Source: Deltaproteobacteria bacterium (GTDB lineage: Bacteria; Myxococcota_A; UBA9160; UBA4427). From it: DNA of 64,000 nt. The position numbers were made by a program, and so were the translations under genes. Below, piece after piece: positions 25,354-34,684 of this stretch (its first letter is position 1; each line of letters begins with the position of its first letter). The notes below the pieces were generated by a model. The model did not search any database and was not told the DNA's origin. It saw only the letters and a program-made list of their open reading frames with translations. The DNA is taken from NCBI GenBank assembly GCA_016713665.1, contig JADJOR010000002.1, positions 806,001 to 870,000 of the forward strand, given 5' to 3'.

Positions 25354-26703
25354 ATGCCGACCCCGATGGAGCGCGCTCCCGAGCCCGGACTCGAGTACGT
25401 CCCGATCCCGAAGACCCGCTACACGAGCCCCGAGTACGCCCGCGAAGAGTGGGACGCGATGTGGACGAAGACCTGGGTCTGCGCCGGCCGCGAGTCCGAT
25501 CTCGTCCGCCCCGGCGACTACGTCACCCTCGAGCTCGGCCGCGAGTCGATCCTCATCGTCCGCCAGCCCGACCAGTCGCTCGTCGCCCGCTACAACGTCT
25601 GCATGCACCGCGGCAACCGCCTGCGAGAGCCCGGCCGCGGCCACGCCTCGAAGTTCGCCTGCCTCTTCCACGGCTGGGAGTACGGCCTCGACGGCTCGCT
25701 CCAGAAGGCCCTCGATCCGCAGTGCTTCAAGCAGGGCCTCGATCGCAGCAAGCTCGATCTGCGACCCGTCCAGGTCGACACCTGGGCCGGCTTCGTCTTC
25801 GTGAACCTCGATCCGCAGGCCGGTCCGCTGCGCGACTACCTCGGCGTCATCCCGCAGCATCTCGACCCCTACCACTTCGAGCGCTGGAAGATCTCCTTCG
25901 ACGCCACGATCGAGATCGAGTGCAACTGGAAGACCTGCGTCGACGCTTTCAACGAGGCCTATCACCTCGCGGCGACGCATACCTGGACCCTCGAGTTCAG
26001 CGACGACACGCGGACGCTCTACGACTGCTACGACCGCCATACGCGCATGCTCTTCCCCGAGGTCCAGGCGAGCCTGCGCCATCCCGGCGCGAATACCGTC
26101 ACGCCCGGCATCAAGGAGATGTTCCTGAAGCGCGTCGGCGTCGACGTCGAGCGCTTCGAGGGCGACTGGCAGGACGCGCGCAAGGTCTTCGCCGAGCAGC
26201 AGAGGAAGCTCGCCGTCAACCTCGGCGCCGACCTCTCGGACTTGAACGAGTCCCAGCTCTGCGACGACTTCCACTACACCGTCTTCCCGAACATGACCTT
26301 CAACACCCACGCGCTCTTCACGTGGGTCTTCTGGCACCGCCCGCATCCGACCGACCCCAACAAGATGTATTTCGACTTCATCGAGATCATGAACGCGCCG
26401 GCCATCGACATCCCGCGACCGGAGAAGCAGCGCTTCAGCACCGCCGCCGGCGACACCCTCGCGGGCAAGTGCAACGGCGGCGACCTGATCGACGAGGACC
26501 TCTACAACCTGCCGCGCATCCAGGCGGGTATGAACTCGGCCGCGTTCCAGGACCTGCATCTGTGTACCCAGGAGGTCCGCATCCTGCATTTCCACAAGAC
26601 CCTCGAGGACTACCTCGAGCGGGGGCGGGCGGAGCGCGCGCGGGCCGGGTCGCAGGGGCCGTCGCAGGAGCAGCCTCGATCGCAGGCGGGGACGCGTGGA
26701 TAG
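25354..26703 (+). CDS. Rieske ring-hydroxylating oxygenase, large subunit type
   Basis: 449 residues. The Rieske domain has CMHRGNRL (about residue 84) and CLFHGWEYGLDG (about 104). The catalytic domain has NWKTCVDAFNEAYHLAATH (about 192-210), giving the bridging Asp and the two iron His. Length and the C-terminal motifs fit alpha subunits of aromatic or alkyl-side-chain oxygenases. No beta subunit follows; instead a Rieske ferredoxin overlaps by 8 bp, so the pair may be a two-component oxygenase needing a reductase from elsewhere. The last 30 residues are low-complexity (Arg, Gln, Ala, Gly). Substrate unknown. Confidence 0.93.
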   Translation: MPTPMERAPEPGLEYVPIPKTRYTSPEYAREEWDAMWTKTWVCAGRESDLVRPGDYVTLELGRESILIVRQPDQSLVARYNVCMHRGNRLREPGRGHASKFACLFHGWEYGLDGSLQKALDPQCFKQGLDRSKLDLRPVQVDTWAGFVFVNLDPQAGPLRDYLGVIPQHLDPYHFERWKISFDATIEIECNWKTCVDAFNEAYHLAATHTWTLEFSDDTRTLYDCYDRHTRMLFPEVQASLRHPGANTVTPGIKEMFLKRVGVDVERFEGDWQDARKVFAEQQRKLAVNLGADLSDLNESQLCDDFHYTVFPNMTFNTHALFTWVFWHRPHPTDPNKMYFDFIEIMNAPAIDIPRPEKQRFSTAAGDTLAGKCNGGDLIDEDLYNLPRIQAGMNSAAFQDLHLCTQEVRILHFHKTLEDYLERGRAERARAGSQGPSQEQPRSQAGTRG

Positions 26704-27040
26704 CGACGGGCTGCGCTGGGTCGAGATCCCGATTCCGCTGCCGCCCGAGGGCGGCAACGAGACGTTCGCCGTAGGGGAGCTCTCGCTCCTGCTCTGCCAC
26801 ACCGGCGGGAAGCCCTACGTCGTGCGGGACGAGTGTCCCCACGTCCGGACCTCGATGCAGGGCGGGCTGATCCGGGGCACCATCCTCGAGTGCCCGCTCC
26901 ACGGCGGTCAACTCGACCTGCGAGACGGGCGGCCGGTGGCGATGCCGATCCGGCGGCCGGTGGCGTGTTATCCGGTGCGCAGCGCGGGCGGAGGCTGGCA
27001 GGTCGGGTTGCCAGGATTCGAGCTGGCGGAGTGGGCCTGA
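26696..27040 (+). CDS. Rieske [2Fe-2S] ferredoxin
   Basis: 114 residues from GTG at 26696, overlapping the oxygenase gene by 8 bp, with GGCGGGGACGC upstream. The Rieske site is ECPHVRTSMQGG and ECPLHGGQLDL, both Cys/His pairs present. Its size and position make it the electron donor for the oxygenase just upstream. The tail GLPGFELAEWA is short. The start could also be further in, but the fold begins early (LRWVEIPIPL). Confidence 0.9.
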   Translation: MDSDGLRWVEIPIPLPPEGGNETFAVGELSLLLCHTGGKPYVVRDECPHVRTSMQGGLIRGTILECPLHGGQLDLRDGRPVAMPIRRPVACYPVRSAGGGWQVGLPGFELAEWA

Positions 27041-27111
27041 GCGGCAGGCGCATCGGATCGCAACCTGGGCAACGCGGCGCGGGGCGCGCGTCGATGCGCG
27101 AGGAGATGGCC

Positions 27112-28844
27112 ATGTACGACCTGGTGGTGCGCGGTGGGACGATCGTCGATGGAACCGGTGCGGCGCCCTTCGTGGGAGACGTGGCGATCCAGGCCGGGAA
27201 GATCGCGTTGGTGGGTCGGGTCGAGGAGAAGGGCCGCCAGGAGATCGATGCCCGCGGCAAGCTCGTCACGCCGGGCTTCGTCGACATCCATACGCATTAC
27301 GATGGTCAGGCGACCTGGGACTCGATCCTGACGCCGACGGCCTGGCACGGGGTCACGACCCTCGTCATGGGCAATTGCGGCGTCGGCTTCGCCCCCGTCG
27401 CCCCGGGCAAGCAGGGCTTCCTGATCGGCCTGATGGAAGGCGTCGAGGACATCCCGGGGACGGCGCTCCACGAGGGCATCGACTGGCAGTGGGAGACGTT
27501 TCCGCAGTATCTCGACGCCCTCGAGAAGCGGCATTTCGCGTTGGACGTCGGAACCCAGGTTCCCCACGGCGCCGTGCGCGCCTACGTGATGGGCGAGCGC
27601 GGGGCGAAGAACGAGCCCGCGACGAAGGACGACATCACGCGCCAGGCGGCGATCGTGAAGGAGGCGATCCGGGCCGGCGCGCTCGGCTTCTCGATGTCGC
27701 GCACCATCGTCCATCGCGCGGTCGACGGCGAGGTCGTCCCGGGCACCCATTCCGCCGAGGACGAGATCTTCGGCATCGCCCGCGCCCTCGGCGAGCTCGG
27801 GGAGGGCATCGTCGAGCTCGCGCCCGCCGGCATCCAGGGCGAGGACATGTCGGCGCCCGACAAGGAGATCGACTGGATGCGGCGACTCTCGGCGGAGATC
27901 GGACGCCCCGTCTCCTTCGCGCTGGTCCAGCACGACGTCGCGCCGAAGGACTGGAAGCGGCTGCTCGATCTCTGCGACGCGGCGGTCGCCGACGGCGCGG
28001 ACCTGCGACCCCAGGTCTCGGCGCGGCCCAACACGCTCCTGATCGGCCACCAGTCCTTCCATCCCTTCAGCTTCAAGCCGACCTGCATGAAGCTGGCCGG
28101 GCTCCCGCTCGCCGAGCGGGTCGCGAAGCTGCGCGATCCGGAGATCCGACGACAGATCCTCGCCGAGGACTCGTATTATGCGGTGCCCCAGATGAAGGTC
28201 GTGATCGACATGATCGCGAAGGGGATCGACAAGATCTTCCGCCTGGGGACGCCGCCCAACTACGAGCCGACGCCCGAGGAGAGCTTGAAGTCGATGGCAG
28301 CCGCGGCCGGACGCGATCCCTTCGACATGCTCTACGACTGGCTGCTCGAGCTCGAGGGCAAGCAGCTCCTGATGCTCACGCTGCTCAACTACAGCGACTA
28401 CAACCTCGACGCCGTCCATACGATGCTGACCAACCCGCGCACGGCCTTCGGCCTCGGCGACGGCGGCGCGCATTGCGGCGCGATCTGCGACGCCAGCATG
28501 ACGACCTCGCTGCTCGCCCACTGGGTGAAGGGGCGGACGCGGGGCCGAAGCTGCCGATCGAGCTGGCCGTGCGGAAGATGACCGCAGACACGGCGGCGCT
28601 CTACGGCCTCGGCGATCGCGGGGTGATCGCTCCCGGCAAGAAGGGCGATCTCAACGTGATCGACCTCGACCGCCTCGAGAACGGGCTCCCCGAGGTCGCC
28701 TTCGATCTGCCGGCCGGCGCGGCGCGCTTCGTCCAGAAGGCGACGGGCTACGAGGCGACCGTCGTCTCGGGCGAGATCACCTTCCGCGACGGCGTGCATA
28801 CCGGGGCCCTCCCGGGTCGGCTCGTCCGCGGCGCGCAGCGCTGA
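27112..28844 (+). pseudogene. N-acyl-D-amino-acid deacylase-like amidohydrolase, frameshifted
   Basis: Would be about 577 residues. Frame one (27112-28581) has LVVRGGTIVDGTG, VDIHTHYDGQATWD (metal HxH), MGNCGVGFAPV (family Cys) and FGLGDGGAHCGAIC (metal Asp). It then runs into a wrong tail, SCRSSWPCGR, and stops. The expected ending, GPKLPIELAVRKMTADTAALYGLGDRGVIAPGKK (key parts KLPIELAVRK and GVIAPG), continues in another frame from about 28545 to 28844. One missing C in GGGGCCGAAG restores it, so this is a single-base deletion or a sequencing error. ATG at 27112 has CGAGGAG six bases upstream. It follows the Rieske pair. Function if intact: hydrolysis of a cyclic or N-acyl amide. Confidence 0.85.
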
Positions 28845-28909
28845 ACGCCCGCAAACGCCCGAACGCCGACGCGCTCGGTCGCGCCGGCGCGCCGGGGCAG
28901 GAGTCCTTC

Positions 28910-29548
28910 ATGCTCGACCTCGATCCCGATACGCTGCTCACGACGACGCGCGCGGTACGCAAGCGCCTCGACTTCGATCGCAAGGTCCCGCGACCGCTGA
29001 TCGAGGAATGCCTGCAGATCGCCTTCCAGGCGCCGAACGGCGGCAACATGAACAGCTGGCGCTGGATCGTGATCGACGATCCCGCCCTCATCGCGCAGGC
29101 GGCCGAGATCTACAACGGCGGCCTCGACGACTACATCGCGGGCCTCGCGAAGATCGGCGGCTATCCCGGCGCCCAGGTCCACCGCGCCGACGCGATCGGG
29201 ACCTCCGTCGCCTATCTCCGCGAGAACTTCCATCGCTGTCCGGCGCTGTTGCTGCCGCTCATGCAGGCCCGGACCGAAGGGGCCGACCTCTTCAACCAGG
29301 GCAGCAGCTGGGGCTCGATCATCCAGGCCGTGTGGAGCTTCATGCTGGCGCTCCGGGCCCGCGGTCTCGGCAGTGCCTGGACGACGGGCCATCTGGTGCG
29401 CCACCAGGACATGTCGAAGCTGCTCTCGATCCCGAAGCAGTACACGCAGGTCGGTCTGTTTCCCATCGCCTACACGCTCGGCACCGACTTCAAGCGCGCC
29501 CATCGCCGACCCACGACCGAGGTGATCGGCTGGAACGGGATGCCCTGA
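28910..29548 (+). CDS. nitroreductase-family protein
   Basis: 212 residues. The FMN-binding nitroreductase fold is seen in TTTRAVRKRLDFDRKVPRPLIEECLQIAFQAPNGGNMNSWRWIVI, with the Arg pair and the APNGGNMNSW loop, and in GSIIQAVWSFMLALRARGLGSAWTT. These enzymes reduce nitro groups, enones or other electron-poor compounds with NAD(P)H, or desaturate rings. ATG at 28910 follows GGGCAGGAGTCC. It stands 65 bp after the amidohydrolase and may share its transcript. Substrate unknown. Confidence 0.9.
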   Translation: MLDLDPDTLLTTTRAVRKRLDFDRKVPRPLIEECLQIAFQAPNGGNMNSWRWIVIDDPALIAQAAEIYNGGLDDYIAGLAKIGGYPGAQVHRADAIGTSVAYLRENFHRCPALLLPLMQARTEGADLFNQGSSWGSIIQAVWSFMLALRARGLGSAWTTGHLVRHQDMSKLLSIPKQYTQVGLFPIAYTLGTDFKRAHRRPTTEVIGWNGMP

Positions 29549-29699
29549 TCGGAGTGCCGGGCGATCTCTGGGCCGGTCGGGGGCCCGGTCCACGGTCATT
29601 CGTACGACCCGCGGGGTTGCGCGCTCGCGCCGCAATCCCTTCACATGCGCCTCATGGCCGTTAGGGTCCGTGAGGAGACCTGATTGACCGTCGTACGCT

Positions 29700-29711
29700 G
29701 GCGTGAACGCC
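29700..29711. promoter_or_regulatory. candidate small operator GGCGT-N2-ACGCC
   Basis: A 12 bp inverted repeat 64 bp before the TetR start, followed by TATAAC at 29722, which could be a -10 element although no matching -35 is clear. The heptamer ACGCTGG occurs at 29695 and 29726. It is a weak candidate for the regulator at 29775. Confidence 0.3.
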
Positions 29712-29774
29712 GTGCTCAAGCTATAACGCTGGTCAACCGACCGAATCCACGTCAAGTATCGAGGTCCATGGTCT

Positions 29775-30431
29775 ATGACGACGGCTACCCACGGGGCAGT
29801 CGGCCTGGCCGACTATTCCGAGTCCGGTCCGCGCATCGAGGAGCGGCGTGAGCGCCAGCGCCAGGAGGCGAGGCGGACGATTCTCGACGCGACCGAGGCC
29901 CTGATGCTCGAGGCCAACGGCTCGGACTTCTCGATCCGCAAGCTCGGAGACAAGTCGGGCTACTCGGCGCCGACGGTCTACCACTACTTCGGCGACAAGG
30001 ACGGCCTGATCGACGCGCTCCTCGACGATCGCGTCGGCCGCCTCGCAGAGCAGCTCGAGCAGGTCGATCCGACCGGCGATCCCCGCGTGCGGCTGCGGGC
30101 CATGCTGCTCGCCTACTTCGAATTCAGCGTGACGAACCCGACCTTCACGCGTCTGATGTGGACGCTCTCGAGGAAGGGGGAGAGCCGGATGCCGCCCGCG
30201 ATGGAGCGGGTGCGCATGTGCGTGGAGGAGAGCCTCGCCCGCTTCGGCGAGAGCCAGCCGCCGGGCGGGTTCGATACGAACGCCGCCGGCCGTGTGCTCT
30301 GGGCCCTCGTCTACGGCCTCGTCTCGCTTCAACTGACGCAGCCCGAACTCACCCAGGACGACGATCTCGCGGAGCGAGCCCTCGATGCCCTGTTCCTCGG
30401 CATGGCCGAGCTGGAGAAAGATTCGCGATGA
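29775..30431 (+). CDS. TetR-family regulator of efflux operon
   Basis: 218 residues. Helix-turn-helix in the N-terminal third: SIRKLGDKSGYSAPTVYHYFGDKDGL (key part SAPTVYHYFGDK, about 65-76). A basic leader ERRERQRQEARRT precedes it. Its stop overlaps the next gene start as ATGA, so the regulator is made with the RND adaptor and pump it presumably represses. The ligand is unknown; hydrophobic or steroid-like compounds are plausible given the region. Confidence 0.93.
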   Translation: MTTATHGAVGLADYSESGPRIEERRERQRQEARRTILDATEALMLEANGSDFSIRKLGDKSGYSAPTVYHYFGDKDGLIDALLDDRVGRLAEQLEQVDPTGDPRVRLRAMLLAYFEFSVTNPTFTRLMWTLSRKGESRMPPAMERVRMCVEESLARFGESQPPGGFDTNAAGRVLWALVYGLVSLQLTQPELTQDDDLAERALDALFLGMAELEKDSR

Positions 30432-31558
30432 CTCGCCGAACGCTTCGTTCCTGGATGGCCACTCTCGTGCTCGCGGGCCTCGCGACGGGCTGCAGCGAGG
30501 AGGTGGCGACGACGGAGGAGGTGCTGCCGTCGGTCTCGGTCGTCGAGGTCGAGGCCGTCGACTTCGATCAGGACATCCGCGCGAGCGGCGACCTGCGCGC
30601 GCGCTTCCAGACCATGATCGCCGCGGAGATCGCCGGCCGCGTGACCGAGCTCTCGGTCGACGAAGGCGGCGCGGTCGCCGAGGGCGACGTCGTCATCAAG
30701 ATCGACCCCGAGCGCCGACGCCTCGATCTCTCGGCGGCCCAGGCGCGGCTCGCCCAGGCGCGCGCCAACTTCCGTCAGGAGTCGAGCAAGGTCGAGCGGG
30801 TGCGCAAGCTGCGCAGCGAGAACATCTCGTCGGTCGAGCGCCTCGAGGAGGCCGAGACAGCGCTCCTTCTGGCGGAGTCGTCGGTGCGCGCGGAAGAGGC
30901 CGCGGTCGGCGTCGCGGCCCGGGCGCTCAAGGATGCGAGCGTCTCGGCGCCCTTCTCGGGCCTCGTCGCGAAGCGCTCGATCGAGCTCGGTGAGTTCGTG
31001 CAGCCGGGCACGGAGCTCTTCGAGCTCGTCTCGATGGATCCCCTCGACGTGATCTTCAGCCTGCCCGAGCTCGAGAGCCAGCAGGTGGCCGTCGGCCAAC
31101 ACGTCGAAGTCACCGTCGCGGCGCCCGCGGACCGGACCTTCGACGCCGTCGTGACCTTCATCGCGCCGACCCTCGATCCGGGCACCCGCACGCTCCGCGT
31201 GAAGGCCGAGATCGACAACGACGAGCGCATTCTGCGGCCGGGACTCTTCGCGCGGATCCACGTCGGCACCGACGAGCGCAGGAGCGTGCTCATGGTGCCC
31301 GAGGAGGCGCTCGTCCAGCGCGAGGGGAGCGCCTGGATCTTCCTCGTGGGCGAGGGCGACCGCGTGCGCCGCGTCCAGGTCGAGTCGGGCCATCAGAGCA
31401 AGGGCCGGATCGAAGTCCGGGGGGCCATCTCGGCCGGCGATCGCGTCGTCCGCCGGGGCCACGGCGGTCTCGCCGACGGGATGGTCGTGGTCGTGCGGGA
31501 ATCGCAGTCGAGCGCGGTCGAGACGGCCGCCGGAGAGCCGGTCGGAGCGCAGTCGTGA
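30428..31558 (+). CDS. RND efflux periplasmic adaptor (membrane fusion) lipoprotein
   Basis: 376 residues. The lipoprotein signal is LRSWMATLVLAGLATGC (Cys22). Adaptor pattern: SGDLRARFQTMIAAEIAGRVTELSVDEGGAVAEGDVVIKID (lipoyl half), a helical hairpin (about 100-155), then ASVSAPFSGLVAKRSIELGEFV and LDPGTRTLRVKAEI. It bridges the inner-membrane pump and an outer-membrane channel. It overlaps TetR by 4 bp and the pump start by 4 bp (GTGA). No TolC-type gene is in the window. Confidence 0.93.
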   Translation: MTRRTLRSWMATLVLAGLATGCSEEVATTEEVLPSVSVVEVEAVDFDQDIRASGDLRARFQTMIAAEIAGRVTELSVDEGGAVAEGDVVIKIDPERRRLDLSAAQARLAQARANFRQESSKVERVRKLRSENISSVERLEEAETALLLAESSVRAEEAAVGVAARALKDASVSAPFSGLVAKRSIELGEFVQPGTELFELVSMDPLDVIFSLPELESQQVAVGQHVEVTVAAPADRTFDAVVTFIAPTLDPGTRTLRVKAEIDNDERILRPGLFARIHVGTDERRSVLMVPEEALVQREGSAWIFLVGEGDRVRRVQVESGHQSKGRIEVRGAISAGDRVVRRGHGGLADGMVVVVRESQSSAVETAAGEPVGAQS

Positions 31559-34500
31559 GTCTGTCCGACGTCTCGATCGATCGGCCCGTCCTGACCTGGA
31601 TGCTGATGCTCGCCCTCGCGACCTTCGGCGTGCTCGGCTTCTCGCGCCTCGGCATCGATCGCTATCCCGACATGACGTTCCCGTTCGTCGGCGTCGTGAT
31701 CCAGCTCGAGGGCGCCTCGCCCACGGTCATGGAAGACGAGGTCATCGACGAGCTCGAGGAGGCCTTCGCCACGATCGAAGGCGTGCGCCACATCTACTCC
31801 GAGTCGGCGACCGGCGTCGCCCGCGTCATGATGGAGTTCGAGCTCGAGCAGGACCTCGACGTCGCGGCCCAGGACGTGCGCGACAAGCTCAACATGACGA
31901 TGGGTGAGCTGCCCGAGGAGATCGAGCCCCCGGTGCTGGGCAAGGCCGACTTCTCGATCTTCCCGATCATCTTCGCGCCGATCACGACGACGATGCCCGC
32001 GACCGAGGCGACCGAATACATCGATCGCCACATGAAGCCGATGATCGAGAGCATCCCCGGCGCCGCGGGGACCGAGGTCTACGGCGCCGTCGAGCGCAAC
32101 GTCCGCATCTGGATCGACCCGGACCTGCTGCGGGCGCGGCAGCTCGCCGTCTCGGACGTCCTCGACGCGATCCGCCGCGAGCACGTCGAGCGGCCCGGCG
32201 GCTTCGTCGAGGGTCGCGAGGTCGAGTGGGCCCTCAAGACGGCGGCCGAGTTCCGCTCGCTCGAGGATCTCTCGCGCATGGTCGTCTCCTGGGACGGTGA
32301 GGCGCCGATCCGCCTCGGCGACGTCGCGCGCATCGAGGACGGGGCCGAGGACGTCCGCCGCGCGTCCCACATGAACGGCAAGCCCGGCATCGCCATCGCC
32401 GTCAAGAAGCAGTCCGACGGGAATACCGTCGCCATCGTCGACGAGTTCTATCGCCGGATGGACATCCTGCGTTCGCGCGCGCCCGAAGGCATCCACATCG
32501 TCGAGAAGGAAGGCTTCATCGACAATTCCGAGCTGATCCGCGAGTCCTTCGAGGAGACGCTCTTCTCCCTCGTCTTCGGCGGCCTGCTCGCGGTCTTCGT
32601 CGTGTTCATCTTCATGCGCCGGACGCGCCCGACGCTGATCGTGTCGCTCGCGATCCCGCTCTCGATCGTGACGACCTTCGGCATGATCTGGATCTTCGAC
32701 TACACGCTCAACACGATGACCCTGCTCGGGCTCACGCTCGCGATCGGCGTCGTGATCGACGACGCCATCATCGTGCTCGAGAACATCGAGCGCCATCGCG
32801 AGGGCGGGCAGTCCGCTTTCGAGGCCGCCCGCTCCGGGACCCGCGAGATCACCCTCGCCGCCGCCGCCGCGACCTTCTCGGTCGCCGCCGTGTTCCTCCC
32901 CGTCGCTTTCGCGACGGGCCAGATGGGAAGCTTCCTGACCGAGTTCGGGGTCACCGTCTCCGTCGCCGTCGTGATCTCGCTGCTCGTCGCCCTCACGATC
33001 ACGCCCATGCTCGCCGCGCGCATGCCACCGCCGAAGGAGCGGGGCGAGGGCGGCCTCTATGGTCGGCTCGAGAGCGGCTTCCAGGCGCTCGAAGAGCGCT
33101 ATCGGCAAATCCTCGACTGGTCGATCGCGAGCCCCGGCAAGACGACGGCGATCGCGATCGCGTCGATCGTGCTCGCCGTGCTGGCGGGAAGCCGGCTGAA
33201 GGCCGAGTTCTTTCCGGCTGCGGATACGGGCTTCGTGGCGGTGCGTTTCCGGACCCCGCCCGGCAGCTCCCTCGAGAACACCGTCGACATCCTCACCCGG
33301 AACGAGGCCTGGTTCCTCGAGCAGCCCGAGGTCGCCTCGATCTTCGCGGCGATCGGCTCGACCTCGATCAGCATCGGCGGCCCGACCGACGGCATGCTGA
33401 ACGCGCGGCTCTATCCGGCCGACCAGCGCAAGCGGACGTCGCAGGAGCTGATGGTCGAGGCGCGCAAGGCGCTCCTCGACATTCCGGGCCAGGAGTTTTC
33501 GGTCGTCGATCCGATGGGCTCCTCGGATCGCGAGTTCGAGGTCGAGATCGTCGGCTCGGGATCGCTCGAGGAGTTCGATCAATACGCGAGTCAGATGATC
33601 GACCGCCTCGAGGCCGAAGGCGGCATGGTCGACATGGAGATGAGCCTCCGCGTCGGCTTGCCCGAGGCCCGGGTCGTGCCCGATCGGGACAAGGCGGCGG
33701 CGCTCGGGGTCGACGCGCAGACGGTGGCGGATACGGTGCTCGCGATGATCGGCGGGCTCGACGTCGCCTCGTATCGCGAGGGCGAGGAGCGCCACGACGT
33801 CCGCATGCGGATGGAGAAGGGCAATCGCGACGACCTCTCGGCGATCGGAGACCTCTGGGTCCGCGCCCGCAACGGCGAGCTCGTCGACATGCGCAACCTC
33901 GTGACGGTCGAGCGCGGCGCGACGGCGGCGTCGATCACGCGCACCGATCGCCAGCGCAGCGTCAAGGTCATGGGGAGCCTCGAGGGCATCGCGCTCGGTG
34001 ACGCGGTCGTCCGCGCCCAGCGGATCGCCGACGAGATCCTGCCTTCGACCATGTCGCTGCGGCTGACGGGCGACGCCGAGGCGATGAGGGAGTCGGGCCA
34101 GCAGTTCATGGTCATGATGGTGCTGGCGGTGCTCGTGATCTACATGGTGCTCGCGGCCCAGTTCGAGAGCTTCACCCAGCCGATCATCGTCATGGCCGCG
34201 CTGCCCTTCTCGATGGTGGGCGCGCTCGGCGGGCTCTGGCTCTTCGACATGTCGCTCAATCTGTTCAGCATGATCGGCATCGTGCTGCTGATCGGGCTCG
34301 TCACGAAGAACTCGATCCTGCTCGTCGACTACGCGAATCAGCTCCAGGCCGAGGGCATGACGGCGAAGGAGGCGATGCGCAAGGCGGCGCCCATCCGCAT
34401 GCGCCCCGTCCTGATGACGGCGCTGTCGATGATCTTCGGCGTGCTTCCCTCGGCGCTCGGGATCGGTCCCGGCGCCGAGACGCGAGCACCGATGGGCGTC

Positions 34501-34641
34501 GCGACCGCCGCGGGGATGTTCACGTCGATGATGTTGACGCTGCTGATCGTGCCCGTCTTCTACCTGGGCCTCGAGCGGGTGCGCGCGCGCTTCGCCGGGC
34601 GTGGGCAGACGGCGCCGGTCAAGGCCGAAGGGCTGGCCTGA
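31555..34641 (+). CDS. RND-family efflux pump, inner-membrane permease
   Basis: 1028 residues, normal for AcrB/MexB-type pumps; GTG start overlapping the adaptor stop. Twelve membrane spans in two halves, with large periplasmic loops. Proton-relay residues are visible: the Asp pair in GVVIDDAIIVLENIER (about residue 400) and the Lys in GLVTKNSILLVDYANQ (about 923). A second-half motif IRMRPVLMTALSMIFG is typical. It exports hydrophobic compounds driven by protons. The substrate is unknown. Confidence 0.95.
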   Translation: MSLSDVSIDRPVLTWMLMLALATFGVLGFSRLGIDRYPDMTFPFVGVVIQLEGASPTVMEDEVIDELEEAFATIEGVRHIYSESATGVARVMMEFELEQDLDVAAQDVRDKLNMTMGELPEEIEPPVLGKADFSIFPIIFAPITTTMPATEATEYIDRHMKPMIESIPGAAGTEVYGAVERNVRIWIDPDLLRARQLAVSDVLDAIRREHVERPGGFVEGREVEWALKTAAEFRSLEDLSRMVVSWDGEAPIRLGDVARIEDGAEDVRRASHMNGKPGIAIAVKKQSDGNTVAIVDEFYRRMDILRSRAPEGIHIVEKEGFIDNSELIRESFEETLFSLVFGGLLAVFVVFIFMRRTRPTLIVSLAIPLSIVTTFGMIWIFDYTLNTMTLLGLTLAIGVVIDDAIIVLENIERHREGGQSAFEAARSGTREITLAAAAATFSVAAVFLPVAFATGQMGSFLTEFGVTVSVAVVISLLVALTITPMLAARMPPPKERGEGGLYGRLESGFQALEERYRQILDWSIASPGKTTAIAIASIVLAVLAGSRLKAEFFPAADTGFVAVRFRTPPGSSLENTVDILTRNEAWFLEQPEVASIFAAIGSTSISIGGPTDGMLNARLYPADQRKRTSQELMVEARKALLDIPGQEFSVVDPMGSSDREFEVEIVGSGSLEEFDQYASQMIDRLEAEGGMVDMEMSLRVGLPEARVVPDRDKAAALGVDAQTVADTVLAMIGGLDVASYREGEERHDVRMRMEKGNRDDLSAIGDLWVRARNGELVDMRNLVTVERGATAASITRTDRQRSVKVMGSLEGIALGDAVVRAQRIADEILPSTMSLRLTGDAEAMRESGQQFMVMMVLAVLVIYMVLAAQFESFTQPIIVMAALPFSMVGALGGLWLFDMSLNLFSMIGIVLLIGLVTKNSILLVDYANQLQAEGMTAKEAMRKAAPIRMRPVLMTALSMIFGVLPSALGIGPGAETRAPMGVATAAGMFTSMMLTLLIVPVFYLGLERVRARFAGRGQTAPVKAEGLA

Positions 34642-34684
34642 GGCTCCCGCTGCGCGAGCCGTGATCCGGGGAGAGGAAGCGAAT

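Noticed and set aside
29684..29727. TTGACC and TATAAC as a promoter for the TetR-RND operon
   Set aside because: They are 32 bp apart, far from the 16-19 bp needed; only the TATAAC is kept as a weak note.
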